Assembly: GCA_964479595.1 (NCBI GenBank)
Contig: CAYZMU010000001.1
Span: 109,626 to 173,625 of the forward strand
DNA: 64,000 nucleotides
Reading direction: 5' to 3'
Origin: Firm-04 sp964479595
GTDB lineage: Bacteria > Bacillota > Clostridia > Oscillospirales > Ruminococcaceae
Shown in pieces: positions 17,925 to 30,100 of the stretch. A program made the position numbers and the translations under genes. Position 1 is the first letter of the stretch. Each line of letters starts with the position of its first letter. Below the pieces are notes generated by a model, which saw only the letters and a program-made list of their open reading frames with translations, ran no database searches and was not told where the DNA came from.

Positions 17925-17957
17925 GCGCTCTCACGCATGCGGGAGCGCTTTCTCTCT
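17924..17957 (+). terminator. Probable terminator after rqcH
   Basis: AGCGCTCTC and GGGAGCGCT form a stem with a 7-8 nt loop, followed by TTCTCTCT, a weak U-tract. Confidence 0.65.
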
Positions 17958-18029
17958 ATGGAAACTGACGAAATTTCTCAACAATCGCTTGCAAAATATA
18001 GCGGATAGTGCTAAAATCCCCCAAACCGC

Positions 18030-18059
18030 TTGACAGGGCGGGCCCAGTTATGTTATAAT
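18030..18059 (+). promoter_or_regulatory. SigA promoter for tRNA-Leu/tRNA-Ser
   Basis: TTGACA at 18030-18035, 18-bp spacer, TATAAT at 18054-18059, 15 bp before tRNA-Leu. Confidence 0.85.
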
Positions 18060-18074
18060 GACAGGGAAGTGAAT

Positions 18075-18161
18075 GCGAGTGTGCTGGAATTGGCAGACAG
18101 GCTAGCTTGAGGTGCTAGTGTCGGATTCGACGTGTGGGTTCAAGTCCCGTCACTCGCACCA
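18075..18161 (+). tRNA. tRNA-Leu (GAG)
   Basis: 87 nt including an encoded CCA. The acceptor stem GCGAGTG pairs with CACTCGC. The anticodon arm is CTAGC-TTGAGGT-GCTAG with anticodon GAG. The long variable arm is typical of class II tRNA-Leu, and the T-loop GGTTCAAGTCC is intact. Confidence 0.96.
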
Positions 18162-18217
18162 CTTTTTTTATGATTGCAAATAAGAAGAGAACTGGATTTG
18201 TTCGCGCTTTTCGATAC

Positions 18218-18306
18218 GGAAAGATGGCTGAGCTGGTCTAAGGCGCACGACTGGAAATCGTGTAGGCGTTGATAGCGTCTCGAGGGTTCGAATCCCTCTC
18301 TTTCCG
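18218..18306 (+). tRNA. tRNA-Ser (GGA)
   Basis: Class II tRNA with acceptor GGAAAGA/TCTTTCC, anticodon loop CTGGAAA (anticodon GGA), long variable arm and GGTTCGAATCC T-loop. CCA is not encoded (GCCGC follows), so it must be added after transcription. Confidence 0.95.
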
Positions 18307-18312
18307 CCGCTG

Positions 18313-18350
18313 TCCCGCGCAAGTCTTTTTGCGGATTTGCGCGGGATTTG
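18313..18350 (+). terminator. Hairpin terminator after tRNA-Ser
   Basis: TCCCGCGCAA pairs perfectly with TTGCGCGGGA around a 14-nt loop; the T-tail is short (TTTGTATT). Confidence 0.7.
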
Positions 18351-18435
18351 TATTGGAAATTTGGTCAAAGCGCCGAAAATAGCGGCTATAACGGCGTTTT
18401 GATTAGGGCAAAGTGACGAAAGCGTGAGGAAGCGC

Positions 18436-18465
18436 TTGACAAAAGCCCGCTTAATCGGGTAAAAT
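18436..18465 (+). promoter_or_regulatory. SigA promoter for infC-rpmI-rplT
   Basis: TTGACA at 18436-18441, 18-bp spacer, TAAAAT at 18460-18465. Confidence 0.8.
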
Positions 18466-18471
18466 AGGGAA

Positions 18472-18650
18472 GGATTGCAAGCGGAGCATTGGCTCTCACC
18501 GCCAGCGGATTGTGAAGCGGTTATCTGATTTCCACAGCGCGGCGCCGCCCTCTTTGCGGGGGTGGGGCTTTGTGTGGCTGAAGGGATACAGAGGGAGCGA
18601 ACGCGGACAGCCGCTGCGCTCCCTTTTGTTTATTTTTGTACAGTTTGGGA
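18472..18650 (+). promoter_or_regulatory. L20-type leader with intrinsic attenuator
   Basis: A leader of about 190 nt with GC-rich pairing segments ends in a strong terminator. GGGAGCG (18593-18599) pairs with CGCTCCC (18617-18623), with an inner GCGG/CCGC stem, followed by TTTTGTTTATTTTT. It lies just before the infC Shine-Dalgarno. In Bacillus, L20 binding to such a leader promotes premature termination of infC-rpmI-rplT. The same control is inferred here from position and gene order. Confidence 0.8.
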
Positions 18651-18665
18651 TGGAGGTGCTTTGCG

Positions 18666-19229
18666 ATTAGCAAGCAGGAACTGCAAATCAACGAGGAGAT
18701 CCGTGACCGTGAAGTCCTGCTCATAGGCAAGGACGGGGAAAAGCTCGGGGTCATGAGCTCGAAAGAGGCGTTTAGCCGCGCGCTCGACCAGAATCTGGAT
18801 CTTGTGAAGATCGCGCCGCGTTCCACGCCGCCGGTGTGCCGGATTATGGACTACGGCAAGTACTGCTTTGAGCAGCAGAAGCGCGAGAAGGAAGCGAGAA
18901 AGAACCAGAAGACCGTGGAAGTCAAGGAAATCCGGATGTTTTCCGCGATTGACACGCATGACTTTGAGACGAAAGTCGCGCAGGGGAAGAAGTTCCTGAG
19001 TGACGGAGACAAAGTGAAGGTCACGGTGCGGTTTCGCAAGCGCGCGATCGCGCACCCGCAGCTGGGCGAGGAGCTTTTGGAGCGGTACAAGGACGCCTGC
19101 GGAGAACTTGCTGTTGTCGCGAAGCCCCCGAAGATGGAGGGCAGGGCGATTGTGATGTTCCTGTCGCCCAAACAGAATAAGCAGGAGAAAACGGAAAAGA
19201 AAAAGCCCGAAACCGAGAAGCAGGGCTGA
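18666..19229 (+). CDS. infC: Translation initiation factor IF-3
   Basis: 187-aa IF-3, which binds the 30S subunit, prevents premature 50S joining and proofreads the start codon. The sequence ISKQELQINEEIRDREVLLIG begins at ATT 18666, nine bases after GGAGG. No ATG or GTG fits the family N-terminus, and a TTG 30 bases earlier would add an atypical extension and precede the Shine-Dalgarno. A rare AUU start is known for infC elsewhere and allows IF-3 to repress its own translation. The N-domain, basic linker (QQKREKEARKNQK) and C-domain are intact. First gene of the infC-rpmI-rplT operon. Confidence 0.94.
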   Translation: MSKQELQINEEIRDREVLLIGKDGEKLGVMSSKEAFSRALDQNLDLVKIAPRSTPPVCRIMDYGKYCFEQQKREKEARKNQKTVEVKEIRMFSAIDTHDFETKVAQGKKFLSDGDKVKVTVRFRKRAIAHPQLGEELLERYKDACGELAVVAKPPKMEGRAIVMFLSPKQNKQEKTEKKKPETEKQG

Positions 19230-19282
19230 TTTCGGCGTGCGGGGCGACTCGCGCGAGATTACATTTTGAGGAGGAAAATTCT

Positions 19283-19501
19283 ATGGCAGCCGCAAAGGTG
19301 AAGAAAGTCAAGGTCAAAACCCATTCCGGCGCGAAGAAGCGCTTTCAGGTGACAGGGAGCGGCAAGGTGAAGTTCCAGCACGCGTACAAGCGCCACCGCC
19401 TGATTTCGAAGGACAAGAAGGTCAAGAGAGTCGCGCGCAACGCGGGTGTGGCAAGCTCCGCGAACGCCCCGACGATCAAGCAGATGGTGCCCTACAAATA
19501 A
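19283..19501 (+). CDS. rpmI: 50S ribosomal protein L35
   Basis: 72-aa basic protein (KVKTHSGAKKRFQVTGSGKV, then KRHRLISKDKK) typical of bL35. GAGGAGGAAAATTCT precedes ATG 19283. It lies between infC and rplT, the conserved order, and shares the leader attenuator. The N-terminus has an extra AAAKVKKV run compared with the usual MPKMKTH start. Confidence 0.96.
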   Translation: MAAAKVKKVKVKTHSGAKKRFQVTGSGKVKFQHAYKRHRLISKDKKVKRVARNAGVASSANAPTIKQMVPYK

Positions 19502-19576
19502 GGGCTGACGGCTTTGCAAGTTTGCGTTTCGCCGGCGTTCTGAGCGGCGGAACGATGATTACGGAGGAGAAAGAAT

Positions 19577-19933
19577 ATGGCTCGTGTCAAGGGCGCGATG
19601 ATGACGCGCAAGAGAAGGAACAAGGTTTTAAAGCTCGCGAAGGGCTACTGGGGCAGCAAGTCCAAGCATTTCCGTGTGGCGAAGCAGGCGGTGATGAAAT
19701 CCGGGCAGTACGCCTATATCGGCAGAAAGCAGAACAAGCGCTTCTTCCGCAGACTCTGGATCACCCGCATTTCCGCGGCGTGCAAGCTCAACGGCATCAA
19801 CTACTCCACTTTCATGAACGGCTGCGCCAAGGCGGGCATCGCGCTCAACCGCAAGATGCTCTCTGAAATCGCGATTCACGACCCGGCGGGTTTCACGGCG
19901 ATTGTTGAGCAGGCGAAAGCCGCGCTGACCTGA
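19577..19933 (+). CDS. rplT: 50S ribosomal protein L20
   Basis: 118-aa bL20, a 23S rRNA assembly protein and the presumed repressor of this operon through the leader. It begins MARVKGAMMTRKRRNKVLKL and has the RRLWITRISAACKLNGINYS block. GGAGGAGAAAGAAT precedes ATG 19577. A strong terminator follows. Confidence 0.97.
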   Translation: MARVKGAMMTRKRRNKVLKLAKGYWGSKSKHFRVAKQAVMKSGQYAYIGRKQNKRFFRRLWITRISAACKLNGINYSTFMNGCAKAGIALNRKMLSEIAIHDPAGFTAIVEQAKAALT

Positions 19934-19939
19934 GTTTTC

Positions 19940-19980
19940 ACACGCTCTCTTGCCTCGAGGAAAGAGGGCGTGTTTTATTT
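19940..19980 (+). terminator. Rho-independent terminator after rplT
   Basis: ACACGCTCTCTT pairs with AAAGAGGGCGTGT and is followed by TTTATTT. Confidence 0.85.
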
Positions 19981-20008
19981 CATGCCTTGAGAACGGAAAG
20001 GAGCGCTT

Positions 20009-20818
20009 ATGCCGCAAGCCCGGACTGTTTTGGATATCGGCAGCTCGAACAGGACGCTGAGCCTCTACAGACAGCTTTCCGCGAGCCGTTCCGCGCGGCG
20101 CAAACACGGGGCTTTCGCGCTGGAGGGGTATCGTCTTGTCGCGGACGCGGCGAGCTCGGACGTGGAAGTTTCCGCGCTGCTGATGAGTAAAGGCGCCATG
20201 GAACGCTATGGAGCCGAACTCACCGCGGCACTGCCGAAAGCGCGGGTGCTGCTGCTGTCCGACGCGCTGGCAAAAAGCGTATCCGAGACCGCGCACACGC
20301 AGGGGGTTTTCGCGATTGCGAAGATGCCGCCGCCGAAAGAGGCGCTGCCGCGCGCGGGGGACCGCTGTCTGCTGCTGCATTGTCTGCAGGACCCGGCGAA
20401 TGTGGGGGCGATTCTGCGCACCGCCGAGGCTCTGGGCACGGACGGCATCTATCTCTGCGGCTGCTGCGACCTTTTCAGCCCCAAGGTCTGCCGCGCGAGC
20501 ATGGGCGCGATTTTCCGCGCGCCGGTTTTCCTCACGCGAGATCTGGACGCGCTGTTTGAGCGCTGCGAGGAACAGGGTCTGCCGCGCTGCGCGGCGGTTG
20601 TGGACGCCAACGCGCGCAAACTCGGGGATTTTTCGTTTGAAAACGGCGCGATGGTGCTTATCGGAAACGAGGGCAGCGGTCTGCCGAAGGAAATTTCCGA
20701 ACGCTGTGACTGCCCGCTGACGATTCCGATGCGCCCCGGCGCCAATTCTCTGAACGCGGCGGTCGCGGCGGCGCTGTTTTTGTGGGAAATGAGACGGGAA
20801 GGAGGCACGCGGGGATGA
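20009..20818 (+). CDS. SpoU/TrmH-family RNA 2'-O-methyltransferase
   Basis: 269-aa SPOUT enzyme that methylates a ribose 2'-OH in rRNA or tRNA using S-adenosylmethionine. An N-terminal substrate-binding domain (about 1-110) is followed by the knotted domain with motif 1 LQDPANVGAILRTAEA, motif 2 LIGNEGSGLP and motif 3 IPMRPGANSLNAAVAAAL. The start ATG 20009 follows GGAAAGGAGCGCTT. Genes of this type often sit near rplT/pheST in Firmicutes (YsgA-like). Its stop overlaps the dprA start by 4 bp (ATGA). The target nucleotide is not inferable. Confidence 0.9.
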   Translation: MPQARTVLDIGSSNRTLSLYRQLSASRSARRKHGAFALEGYRLVADAASSDVEVSALLMSKGAMERYGAELTAALPKARVLLLSDALAKSVSETAHTQGVFAIAKMPPPKEALPRAGDRCLLLHCLQDPANVGAILRTAEALGTDGIYLCGCCDLFSPKVCRASMGAIFRAPVFLTRDLDALFERCEEQGLPRCAAVVDANARKLGDFSFENGAMVLIGNEGSGLPKEISERCDCPLTIPMRPGANSLNAAVAAALFLWEMRREGGTRG

Positions 20819-21972
20819 CAGAGCAGGATTCCCGGCTGCTGGATTATATCTGGCTTTCCATGGTTTTCTATCAGGAGCCGTCCACGGCGCAGCGCTTGCT
20901 GGGCGTATACCGGAGCGACACCGCCAGTCTCTGCCGCGCGCTGCGTGACGGGAGCTGTCCGGTCAAGAAAGAGACGCTTCGGCGCAGAATCGTGGAGGTT
21001 TCGGAGTCCGCCGCGCAGCGTATGCTCGATTACTGTCGTGAGAGCGGGATTCACCTGATTACGCTCGCGGACAGCGCCTATCCCGACCGTCTGCGCGTGA
21101 TTGCGGACCCGCCGATTTTGCTGACGGGGGTCGGGAATATGGAGCTGCTCTCGCGGGAGGCGTCTATCGGTTTTGTCGGCTCGCGGGAGGCAACGGACTA
21201 TACGGAAAGAATGACGTCGTATCTGGCTCATGAGGCGGTGCGGTACGGCTTTCTGGTGGTCAGCGGCTTTGCGCACGGGGTGGATTCCATCGCGCACGCG
21301 GCGGCGCTCGAGGCAGGCGGGGAGACCATCGCGGTTCTCGGCTGCGGGGTGGATTACGATTACCCCAAGGGCAACGAGAGCCTGCGCGCGAAAATGCTCT
21401 CCAGCGGCAGAGGGCTGCTGATTTCGGAGTATATGCCGGGGACAGTCCCGCGCCCGAACAATTTCCCGCGCCGAAACCGCATTCTGAGCGGTATCTCCTA
21501 CGGGGTCGCGGTGACACAGGCGGGGCTCAAATCCGGCTCGCTCAACACGGCGCGTCTGGCACAGGAACAGCGCAAGCCGCTCTACTGTGTGCCGCCGCCC
21601 GACCCGGATGACGAAAAATTCGCGGGTTCGGCGAAGCTGCTCGAACAGGGCGCGATTGAGCTAAACGGCGCGGAGGCGTTTGTGGCGGATTACCGTGCCG
21701 GAACCGTGATGACGCCCAATCCGCCGCCCAAGCGGCAGGAAACCGAGGAGCCGCGTCAGATGGGAATGCTCGAGCAGAGCCCCGATGATTCGCAGCTGCC
21801 CGAAAAAGAGCGGGAGATTCTGCGGTTTCTCCGGGAAAAGGGCGGCGCGCACATTGACGATATCGTGTCGGCGCTCGGCATTCCCGCGTCGGAACTCTCC
21901 GGCAAACTGACGGGCATGGAACTGGACGGCTTTGTGAAAGAAGATTTCGGAAAGTTTTTCCGCGCGGTGTAG
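20815..21972 (+). CDS. dprA: DNA processing protein DprA (Smf)
   Basis: 385-aa protein that loads RecA onto incoming single-stranded DNA during transformation. An N-terminal helical (SAM/HhH-like) segment precedes the Rossmann domain with GFVGSREATDYTERM, VSGFAHGVDSIAHAAALEAG, VLGCGVDYDYPKGN, FPRRNRILSGIS and AGLKSGSLNTARLA. The C-terminal winged helix occupies about 315-385. ATG 20815 follows GGAAGGAGG and overlaps the upstream stop. The order dprA-topA-trmFO is conserved in Firmicutes. DprA alone does not show that the strain is competent. Confidence 0.95.
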   Translation: MTEQDSRLLDYIWLSMVFYQEPSTAQRLLGVYRSDTASLCRALRDGSCPVKKETLRRRIVEVSESAAQRMLDYCRESGIHLITLADSAYPDRLRVIADPPILLTGVGNMELLSREASIGFVGSREATDYTERMTSYLAHEAVRYGFLVVSGFAHGVDSIAHAAALEAGGETIAVLGCGVDYDYPKGNESLRAKMLSSGRGLLISEYMPGTVPRPNNFPRRNRILSGISYGVAVTQAGLKSGSLNTARLAQEQRKPLYCVPPPDPDDEKFAGSAKLLEQGAIELNGAEAFVADYRAGTVMTPNPPPKRQETEEPRQMGMLEQSPDDSQLPEKEREILRFLREKGGAHIDDIVSALGIPASELSGKLTGMELDGFVKEDFGKFFRAV

Positions 21973-22022
21973 CGCAGAAGTTTTGCGCGTCTTCGCAATG
22001 TGAGAACGAGGGAGGTAATTTC

Positions 22023-24100
<2,078 letters not shown>

Positions 24101-24104
<4 letters not shown>

Positions 24105-25438
24105 GCGCGCGCGTCACGGTCGTCGGAGCGGGGCTCGCGGGCTGTGAGGCGGCGTGGTGTCTGGCGCGGGAGGGCGTGGAAGTCACCTTGCGGGAGATGA
24201 AGCCGCAGCGCTTTTCCCCCGCGCACAAATCCCCCCTGTTGGCGGAGCTCGTCTGCTCCAATTCCTTCAAGGCGGCGCGGATTGATTCCGCCGCGGGGCT
24301 GCTCAAAGAGGAGATGCGGCGTCTGGGTTCGCTGCTTGTGCCGTGCGCGGAGGAATGCGCGGTGGAGGCGGGCGGCGCGCTTGCCGTGGACCGGGAGAAA
24401 TTCTCAGCGCTTGTGACGGAGAAGATTCTTTCGCACCCGCGCGTGACGCTGGAACGCGGAGAGGTGACACGGATTCCCGAAGGCGAGGTCATTTTCGCGA
24501 CCGGTCCGCTGACTTCCGATGCGCTGCACGAGGCGCTCGGCGCGCTGACGGGGGAACCGCTCTATTTTTACGACGCCGCCGCGCCGATTGTCACGGGGGA
24601 GAGCATCAACCGCGACAAGGTTTTTCTGGCGTCGCGCTACGGCAAGGGAACTGCTGATTATCTCAACTGCCCGATGGACAAGGCGGAGTACGAGGCGTTT
24701 TACGAGGCGCTTGTCTCCGCGCAGACCGCCCCGCTGCACGATTTTGACCGCGCGTCCCCGCGTGTTTACGAGGGCTGTATGCCGGTGGAGGTTCTGGCGC
24801 GGCGCGGCGAGGACGCGATTCGGTACGGCATGATGAAGCCTGTGGGGCTTACAGACCCTAAAACCGGGCGGCGGCCTTACGCGGCGGTGCAGCTGCGGCG
24901 GGAAAATCGCGAGGGAACGCTCTGGAATCTGGTCGGCTTTCAGACAAACCTGAAGTTCTCCGAGCAGAAGAGAGTGTTCTCCATGATACCCGGGCTGGAA
25001 AACGCCGATTTTGCGCGCTATGGCGTGATGCACCGAAACAGTTTTCTCAACAGCCCGCGCCTTCTGGACAAAACTTTCGCGCTAAGAAGCGAGCCGCGAA
25101 TCCGTTTTGCCGGGCAGATAACGGGCGTGGAGGGCTATATGGAATCCGCCGGGAGCGGCATTCTCGCGGCGTACGGCACGCTGCGCGCTTTGGAGGGGAA
25201 ACCTCCGCTTGTGCTCCCGCGCGAGACCATGCTCGGCGCGCTGACCGCGTATATCACCGATGAGACCCTGACGGACTTTCAGCCCATGGGCGCGAATATG
25301 GGGCTTCTGCCGACGCTTCCGTATCGTGTAAAGGGCAAACAGCTCAAATACCAAGCCTACGCGGAGCGGGCTCTGGCGGCGCTTTCCGAAACGCTCAGAG
25401 ACCTCCGGGAAACGAGAGGAGAGCCGATATGCGTGTGA
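24101..25438 (+). CDS. trmFO: Methylenetetrahydrofolate--tRNA-(uracil-5-)-methyltransferase TrmFO
   Basis: 445-aa FAD enzyme that methylates U54 in the tRNA T-loop using methylenetetrahydrofolate. The start GTG 24101 overlaps the topA stop and gives the family N-terminus VTVVGAGLAGCEAAW (Rossmann FAD motif). HKSPLLAELVCSNSFKA, IRFAGQITGVEGYMESAGSG and FQPMGANMGLLP are diagnostic. The open frame extends upstream inside topA without a site. It overlaps plsX by 10 bp. Confidence 0.96.
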
Positions 25439-26430
25439 TTCTGGACACGATGGGCGGAGACGGCGCGCCGAAAGCCCCGCTGGAGGCTGCCGCGATGGCG
25501 GTCAGCGGGCTGCAAACCGAAATGCTCCTTTGCGGGGACGAGGAAAAGCTGCGCGCGCTCGCCAAGGAAAACCACATCTCTTTGGAAGGCATCGACTTTC
25601 TGCACACCACCGAGGCCATCACGATGGAGGACGCGCCTTCGGATATTCTGCGGGAGCGAAAATCGAGTTCCATGGGGCTTGGTCTGCAGGCGCTCAAGGA
25701 CGGGCGCGGGGACGCTTTTGTTTCCGCGGGCAATTCCGGCGCGCTGCTTGTCGGCGCCACGATGGTGGAGCACCGCATTCATGGCGTTTCGCGCGCTGCC
25801 ATGGCGCCGATTCTGCCGACCGCGAAGGGTCACGTCATGTTATTGGACGGCGGGGCGAATCTTGAGTGCCGCCCGGAAATGCTCGAACAGTTCGGGTTGA
25901 TGGGCAGCATCTATATGGAAAAAATCATGGGGGTTGCAAAGCCCAGAGTCGGGCTTATCAACAACGGCGCGGAGGAATGCAAGGGCAGGGCGCTCGAGCA
26001 GGAGGCGTACGCGCTCCTCAAGGATTCCGGGGTGTGCTTTATCGGCAATATCGAGGCGCGGGAGATCCCGGAGGGCGCGGCGGATGTCGTGGTGACGGAC
26101 GGCTTTACGGGCAATATCGTCCTCAAACTCTACGAGGGCATGGGCAAGTTTTTCTCAAACAAGTTAAAAGAAATGTTCACGGGGGTCGGGAAGCTCGGTG
26201 CGCTGTTTATCATGAATAAGTTAAATGACTTCCGCGAGACTATGGATTACAAAAAGGTCGGGGGCGCCGTGCTGCTCGGGGTCGCGAAGCCCGTAATCAA
26301 GGCACACGGCAGTTCGGACAAGGAGGCCTTTTACCACGCGATAGAGCAGGCGAAGCGCTGCGCGCAGGAGCAGGTGGCAAAAACCATCGAGGAGGCTTTG
26401 GCGGCGCGCGCGGGGAAGGAGGACGCGTAA
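25429..26430 (+). CDS. plsX: Phosphate acyltransferase PlsX
   Basis: 333-aa enzyme that converts acyl-ACP to acyl-phosphate, the acyl donor for PlsY. It begins MRVILDTMGGDGAPKAPLEAA and contains SAGNSGALLVGATM, the GGANLECRPEML block and DGFTGNIVLKLYEG. GAGAGGAGAGCCGAT precedes ATG 25429. In many Firmicutes acpP lies between plsX and rnc; here rnc follows after 1 bp and acpP is absent. PlsY and the FakAB acyl-phosphate system lie 5 kb away on the other strand. Confidence 0.96.
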   Translation: MRVILDTMGGDGAPKAPLEAAAMAVSGLQTEMLLCGDEEKLRALAKENHISLEGIDFLHTTEAITMEDAPSDILRERKSSSMGLGLQALKDGRGDAFVSAGNSGALLVGATMVEHRIHGVSRAAMAPILPTAKGHVMLLDGGANLECRPEMLEQFGLMGSIYMEKIMGVAKPRVGLINNGAEECKGRALEQEAYALLKDSGVCFIGNIEAREIPEGAADVVVTDGFTGNIVLKLYEGMGKFFSNKLKEMFTGVGKLGALFIMNKLNDFRETMDYKKVGGAVLLGVAKPVIKAHGSSDKEAFYHAIEQAKRCAQEQVAKTIEEALAARAGKEDA

Positions 26431-26431
26431 G

Positions 26432-27160
26432 GTGCGGCCAAAATCGCAGGAGGAGCTCGAGGAGAAAATCGGCTACCGTTTTAAGAATCCCAGACTGCTG
26501 ACAGAGGCGCTGTGCCATTCCTCCTATGCCAACGAAAATCGAAGTGAGATAAGCTGCAACGAACGGCTGGAGTTTTTGGGCGACAGCGTGCTTTCCATTG
26601 TGGTGTCAAGCCATCTTTTCCGCGAGTGCGCCCATCTGCCCGAGGGCGATTTAACCCGAATCCGGGCGTCTCTGGTCTGTGAGAACTCGCTCTTTGGCTG
26701 GGCGAAATCCATCGGGCTCGGCGACTATCTTCTTCTGGGGCATGGCGAGGAGCAGACGGGCGGGCGAACGCGCGCTTCCGTGCTTTCCGACGCGTTTGAG
26801 GCGGTGATTGCCGCTATCTATCTGGACGGGGGGATGACGGCGGCGGAAACCTTTATCCTAAAATTTCTGCCGAAAAAATTTGACCGTCCCTCCGGAGCGC
26901 TGCGTGACTATAAAACCGCGCTGCAGGAAGTCATTCAACAAAATCGCGAGGAACGGGTGGAATATGTTCTGGCGGGCGAGGAAGGGCCCGATCACGCGAA
27001 AATTTTCCGTGTGGAAGTCCGCCTCAACTCCAATGTGATTGGCAGCGGAACGGGCAGGAGCAAGAAAATCGCCGAACAGATGGCGGCAAAGGAGGCGCTT
27101 CTGCTCATGGGCGAGATCTCAGAAGACGCGGAGGGGCCTCAAATCGGGGGAAACGGCTGA
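26432..27160 (+). CDS. rnc: Ribonuclease III
   Basis: 242-aa double-strand-specific RNase for rRNA processing and antisense RNA turnover. The start is GTG 26432 behind GGAAGGAGGA. The signature NERLEFLGDSVLSIVVS and a second metal-site segment (DAFEAVIAAIYLDGG) are intact; the C-terminal dsRNA-binding domain covers about 160-228. It is translationally close to smc (2 bp), matching the conserved rnc-smc pair. Confidence 0.96.
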   Translation: MRPKSQEELEEKIGYRFKNPRLLTEALCHSSYANENRSEISCNERLEFLGDSVLSIVVSSHLFRECAHLPEGDLTRIRASLVCENSLFGWAKSIGLGDYLLLGHGEEQTGGRTRASVLSDAFEAVIAAIYLDGGMTAAETFILKFLPKKFDRPSGALRDYKTALQEVIQQNREERVEYVLAGEEGPDHAKIFRVEVRLNSNVIGSGTGRSKKIAEQMAAKEALLLMGEISEDAEGPQIGGNG

Positions 27161-27162
27161 AT

Positions 27163-30100
27163 ATGTACTTAAAATCGCTTGAGATGCAGGGCTTCAAATC
27201 CTTTCCCGACAAAATCCGCCTGACTTTTGACGAGGGGCTGACCGCGGTGGTCGGTCCCAACGGCAGCGGCAAGAGCAATATCGGGGACGCGGTGCGCTGG
27301 GTGCTCGGCGAACAGTCCACGAAAGAACTGCGCGGCAAGAGTATGGAGGATGTCATCTTCTCCGGGACAAAATCCCGCAAGCCCATGGGTTTCGCGGCGG
27401 TGACGCTGACGATAGAAAATTCCGATCGGGCGCTTTCTGAGGACGCGGACGAGGTTTCCGTCACACGAAAGCTCTACCGCAGCGGCGACAGCGAATACCT
27501 CATCAACGGCAAGCCGGTGCGGCTGCGCGACGTCAACGAGCTGTTTATGGACACGGGGCTGGGCAGGGACGGCTACGCCATCATCGGGCAGGGCAGAATC
27601 GCGGAGATTGTCGGGGCGAAATCCGGGGAGCGCCGCGATATTTTTGAGGAGGCGGCGGGCGTTTCCAAGTTCCGCTACAAAAAACAGGAGGCGGAGCGCC
27701 GGCTCGAGGCGGCACAGGAGAATATCACGCGTCTCAAGGACATTCTGGGGGAGCTGGAATCAAGGCTTGGGCCGCTCAAGGTGCAGTCTGAGAAGGCGGA
27801 GAAGTATCTGGCGCTCGCGAGGGAACGCGAGACGCTGGAGGTCTCGTTCTGGGTGGACAAGCTGCGCGCGCTGGACGGGCGGCTTAGGGAACTCTCGGAG
27901 ACCTTTCTGCGCCTCAGCGCGGAGTACGAGAATCTGCAGAGCGACATCGCCCGCGAGGAGGAGAAAGTCCGGCTGGCTTTTCAGGATATGCAGCAGACCA
28001 CGGTGGATATTGAGACGCTGCAGAACAAAATCGTCCGCGCCGAACAGGAGCACGCGGATTTCGCGGCGGGGATTGCCGTCTGCGAGACCGAGATTCGCCA
28101 CTGCGAGGACAAAATCGGGGAGATTCAGAAGCAGTCCGGGGAACTCGACGCCGCGCGCGGGGACGGACAGGCACGGCTCGCGGAACAGGACGACTGCATT
28201 GAGGCGCTCGCTCAGCGGCAGAAGGCGCTGGAGGAGGAGCTGCGCACAGACGAGGCGGAGCTTGAGTACCTGACGCGGCAGGAACAGGACGCGCTCTCGC
28301 GCTGCGAGGAGAGCGACGGCGTTTTGCGCGGGCTCTACCTGCAAAGGAGCGAGGCACAGACCACGCTGAGCCACTTGGAATCGGAAATCGCTGAAGCGGA
28401 GCAGACCCTTTCCCGCGCGGAGCAGGACGGAAATTCCGCGGAGAGAAGGCTCAAAGAGGCTCAGGAGAACAAGGCCTCTCTGGAGCGCAAGATTGAGGAC
28501 GCAAACCGGAAAATCACGGAGGACAGGAATCGCCTTTCGGGATTTGAGGAACTGCTGGCGCGGCGCGAGGAGAAATACCGGGCCGCCGCGGAAGAACAGA
28601 CACGGCTGCGTGGGGAATATCAGCAGACGCTGCAGCGGCAGCAGATTCTCAGGGACCTCGAACAGAATATGGAGGGCTACGCCGGCAGCGTGCGGCAGAT
28701 TTTAAAGGCCTCGGGCGCGGGAAGGCTCGGCGGGGTACACGGCACGGTCGCGCAGCGCATCACCGTGCAGCCCGAATACGGTACCGCTGTGGAAACCGCT
28801 TTGGGCGGCGCGCTGCAGAACCTGATTGTGGAAAACGAGGAGACCGCGAAACGCTGTATTCGCTATCTCAAGGAGGCGCGCGGCGGCAGAGCGACGTTTC
28901 TTCCGCTGACGACGATTCACGGCAGCCGGCTGCGTGAGAACCTGCAGGATGAGGAGGGCTTTGTCGCGCTCGCCTGCGACCTTGTGAAGTACGAGGCTGT
29001 CTATCGCGGTATTATGGAAAGCCTGCTCGGGCGCATCGCGGTCGCGGAGGACATTGATTCCGCGTCCCGGATTGCGGGGCAGTATCAGTACCGTTTTCGC
29101 GTCGTGACGTTGGACGGACAGGTGATTCACGCGGGGGGTTCCTATACCGGCGGCTCGGCGGCGCGCTCCGCGGGCGTGATTACGCGCACGCACGAGCTGG
29201 AGGAAACCGGACGGAAACTTCGCGAGCTGGAGGCTCAGAACGAAAAGCAGCGTGCGGAGGCGGACAAACGCAAGGCTCAGTGGAGCCAGACGCAGACGCT
29301 CGCTCAGGGTGCGAAGGCCCAGCTCTCTCAGGACGAGCAGGAGGCGCTTTCGCTGAATCAGGCTTTGGCGGCACTCTGCGCGCGCATGGAATCCGACGCC
29401 GCTTGGCGCGAAAATGAGAGCGAGCAGCGTGAACGGCTCGAGCGCAAGGCGGGGGAACTCCGGGAGCGGAAAGCCGCCGCCCAGAAAAGCCTTTCCGAGC
29501 TCGAGGAGACCATTCGCAAAAACGAGGAGACGCTCCGCAAGGACACCGTTTCTCAACTGCGCGTCCACAGCGAGAAAGCCATTGCCTCCCAGAAGATCGC
29601 CGCGGACCGCGTCAAGGCGGCGGAACTGAGCAAGGATTTGGAGAACGAGCGCCGCAGACGGATTGCCATGGCGCAGGAGGTCGAGCACGCGCAGGAGCGC
29701 AAAGAGAGCCTGAAAGCGCAGCTGCGCGAACAAAAGGCGGCTATCGGAGAGAAGCGGCGGGAAATTGAGCGGCTGCGCGGGAACCAGAAATCCGGGCGGG
29801 AGCAAATCGAGCGCATGCAGCAAGAGATCACGCGCCTGCGGCAGGGTCACGAGGAACGCGAACGCGCCGCGCGGCTGCTGCGGGAAGGCATGGATGAACT
29901 GCGGGAAGCCGCGCAAAAACAGTCCATGGAGCGCACGCGCTGCGAGGAACGCAAGGCAGCCGTACAGCGCGAAATTGACGACCTGATCTTCCGGCTGCGG
30001 GATACGTACGAACTTTCGCGCTCCGAGGCGGAGGAACGCGCGCAGCCCATCGAGGACCGCAAGGAGGCGGAGGCGCGGCTCAACACGCTCAGGAACAAAA

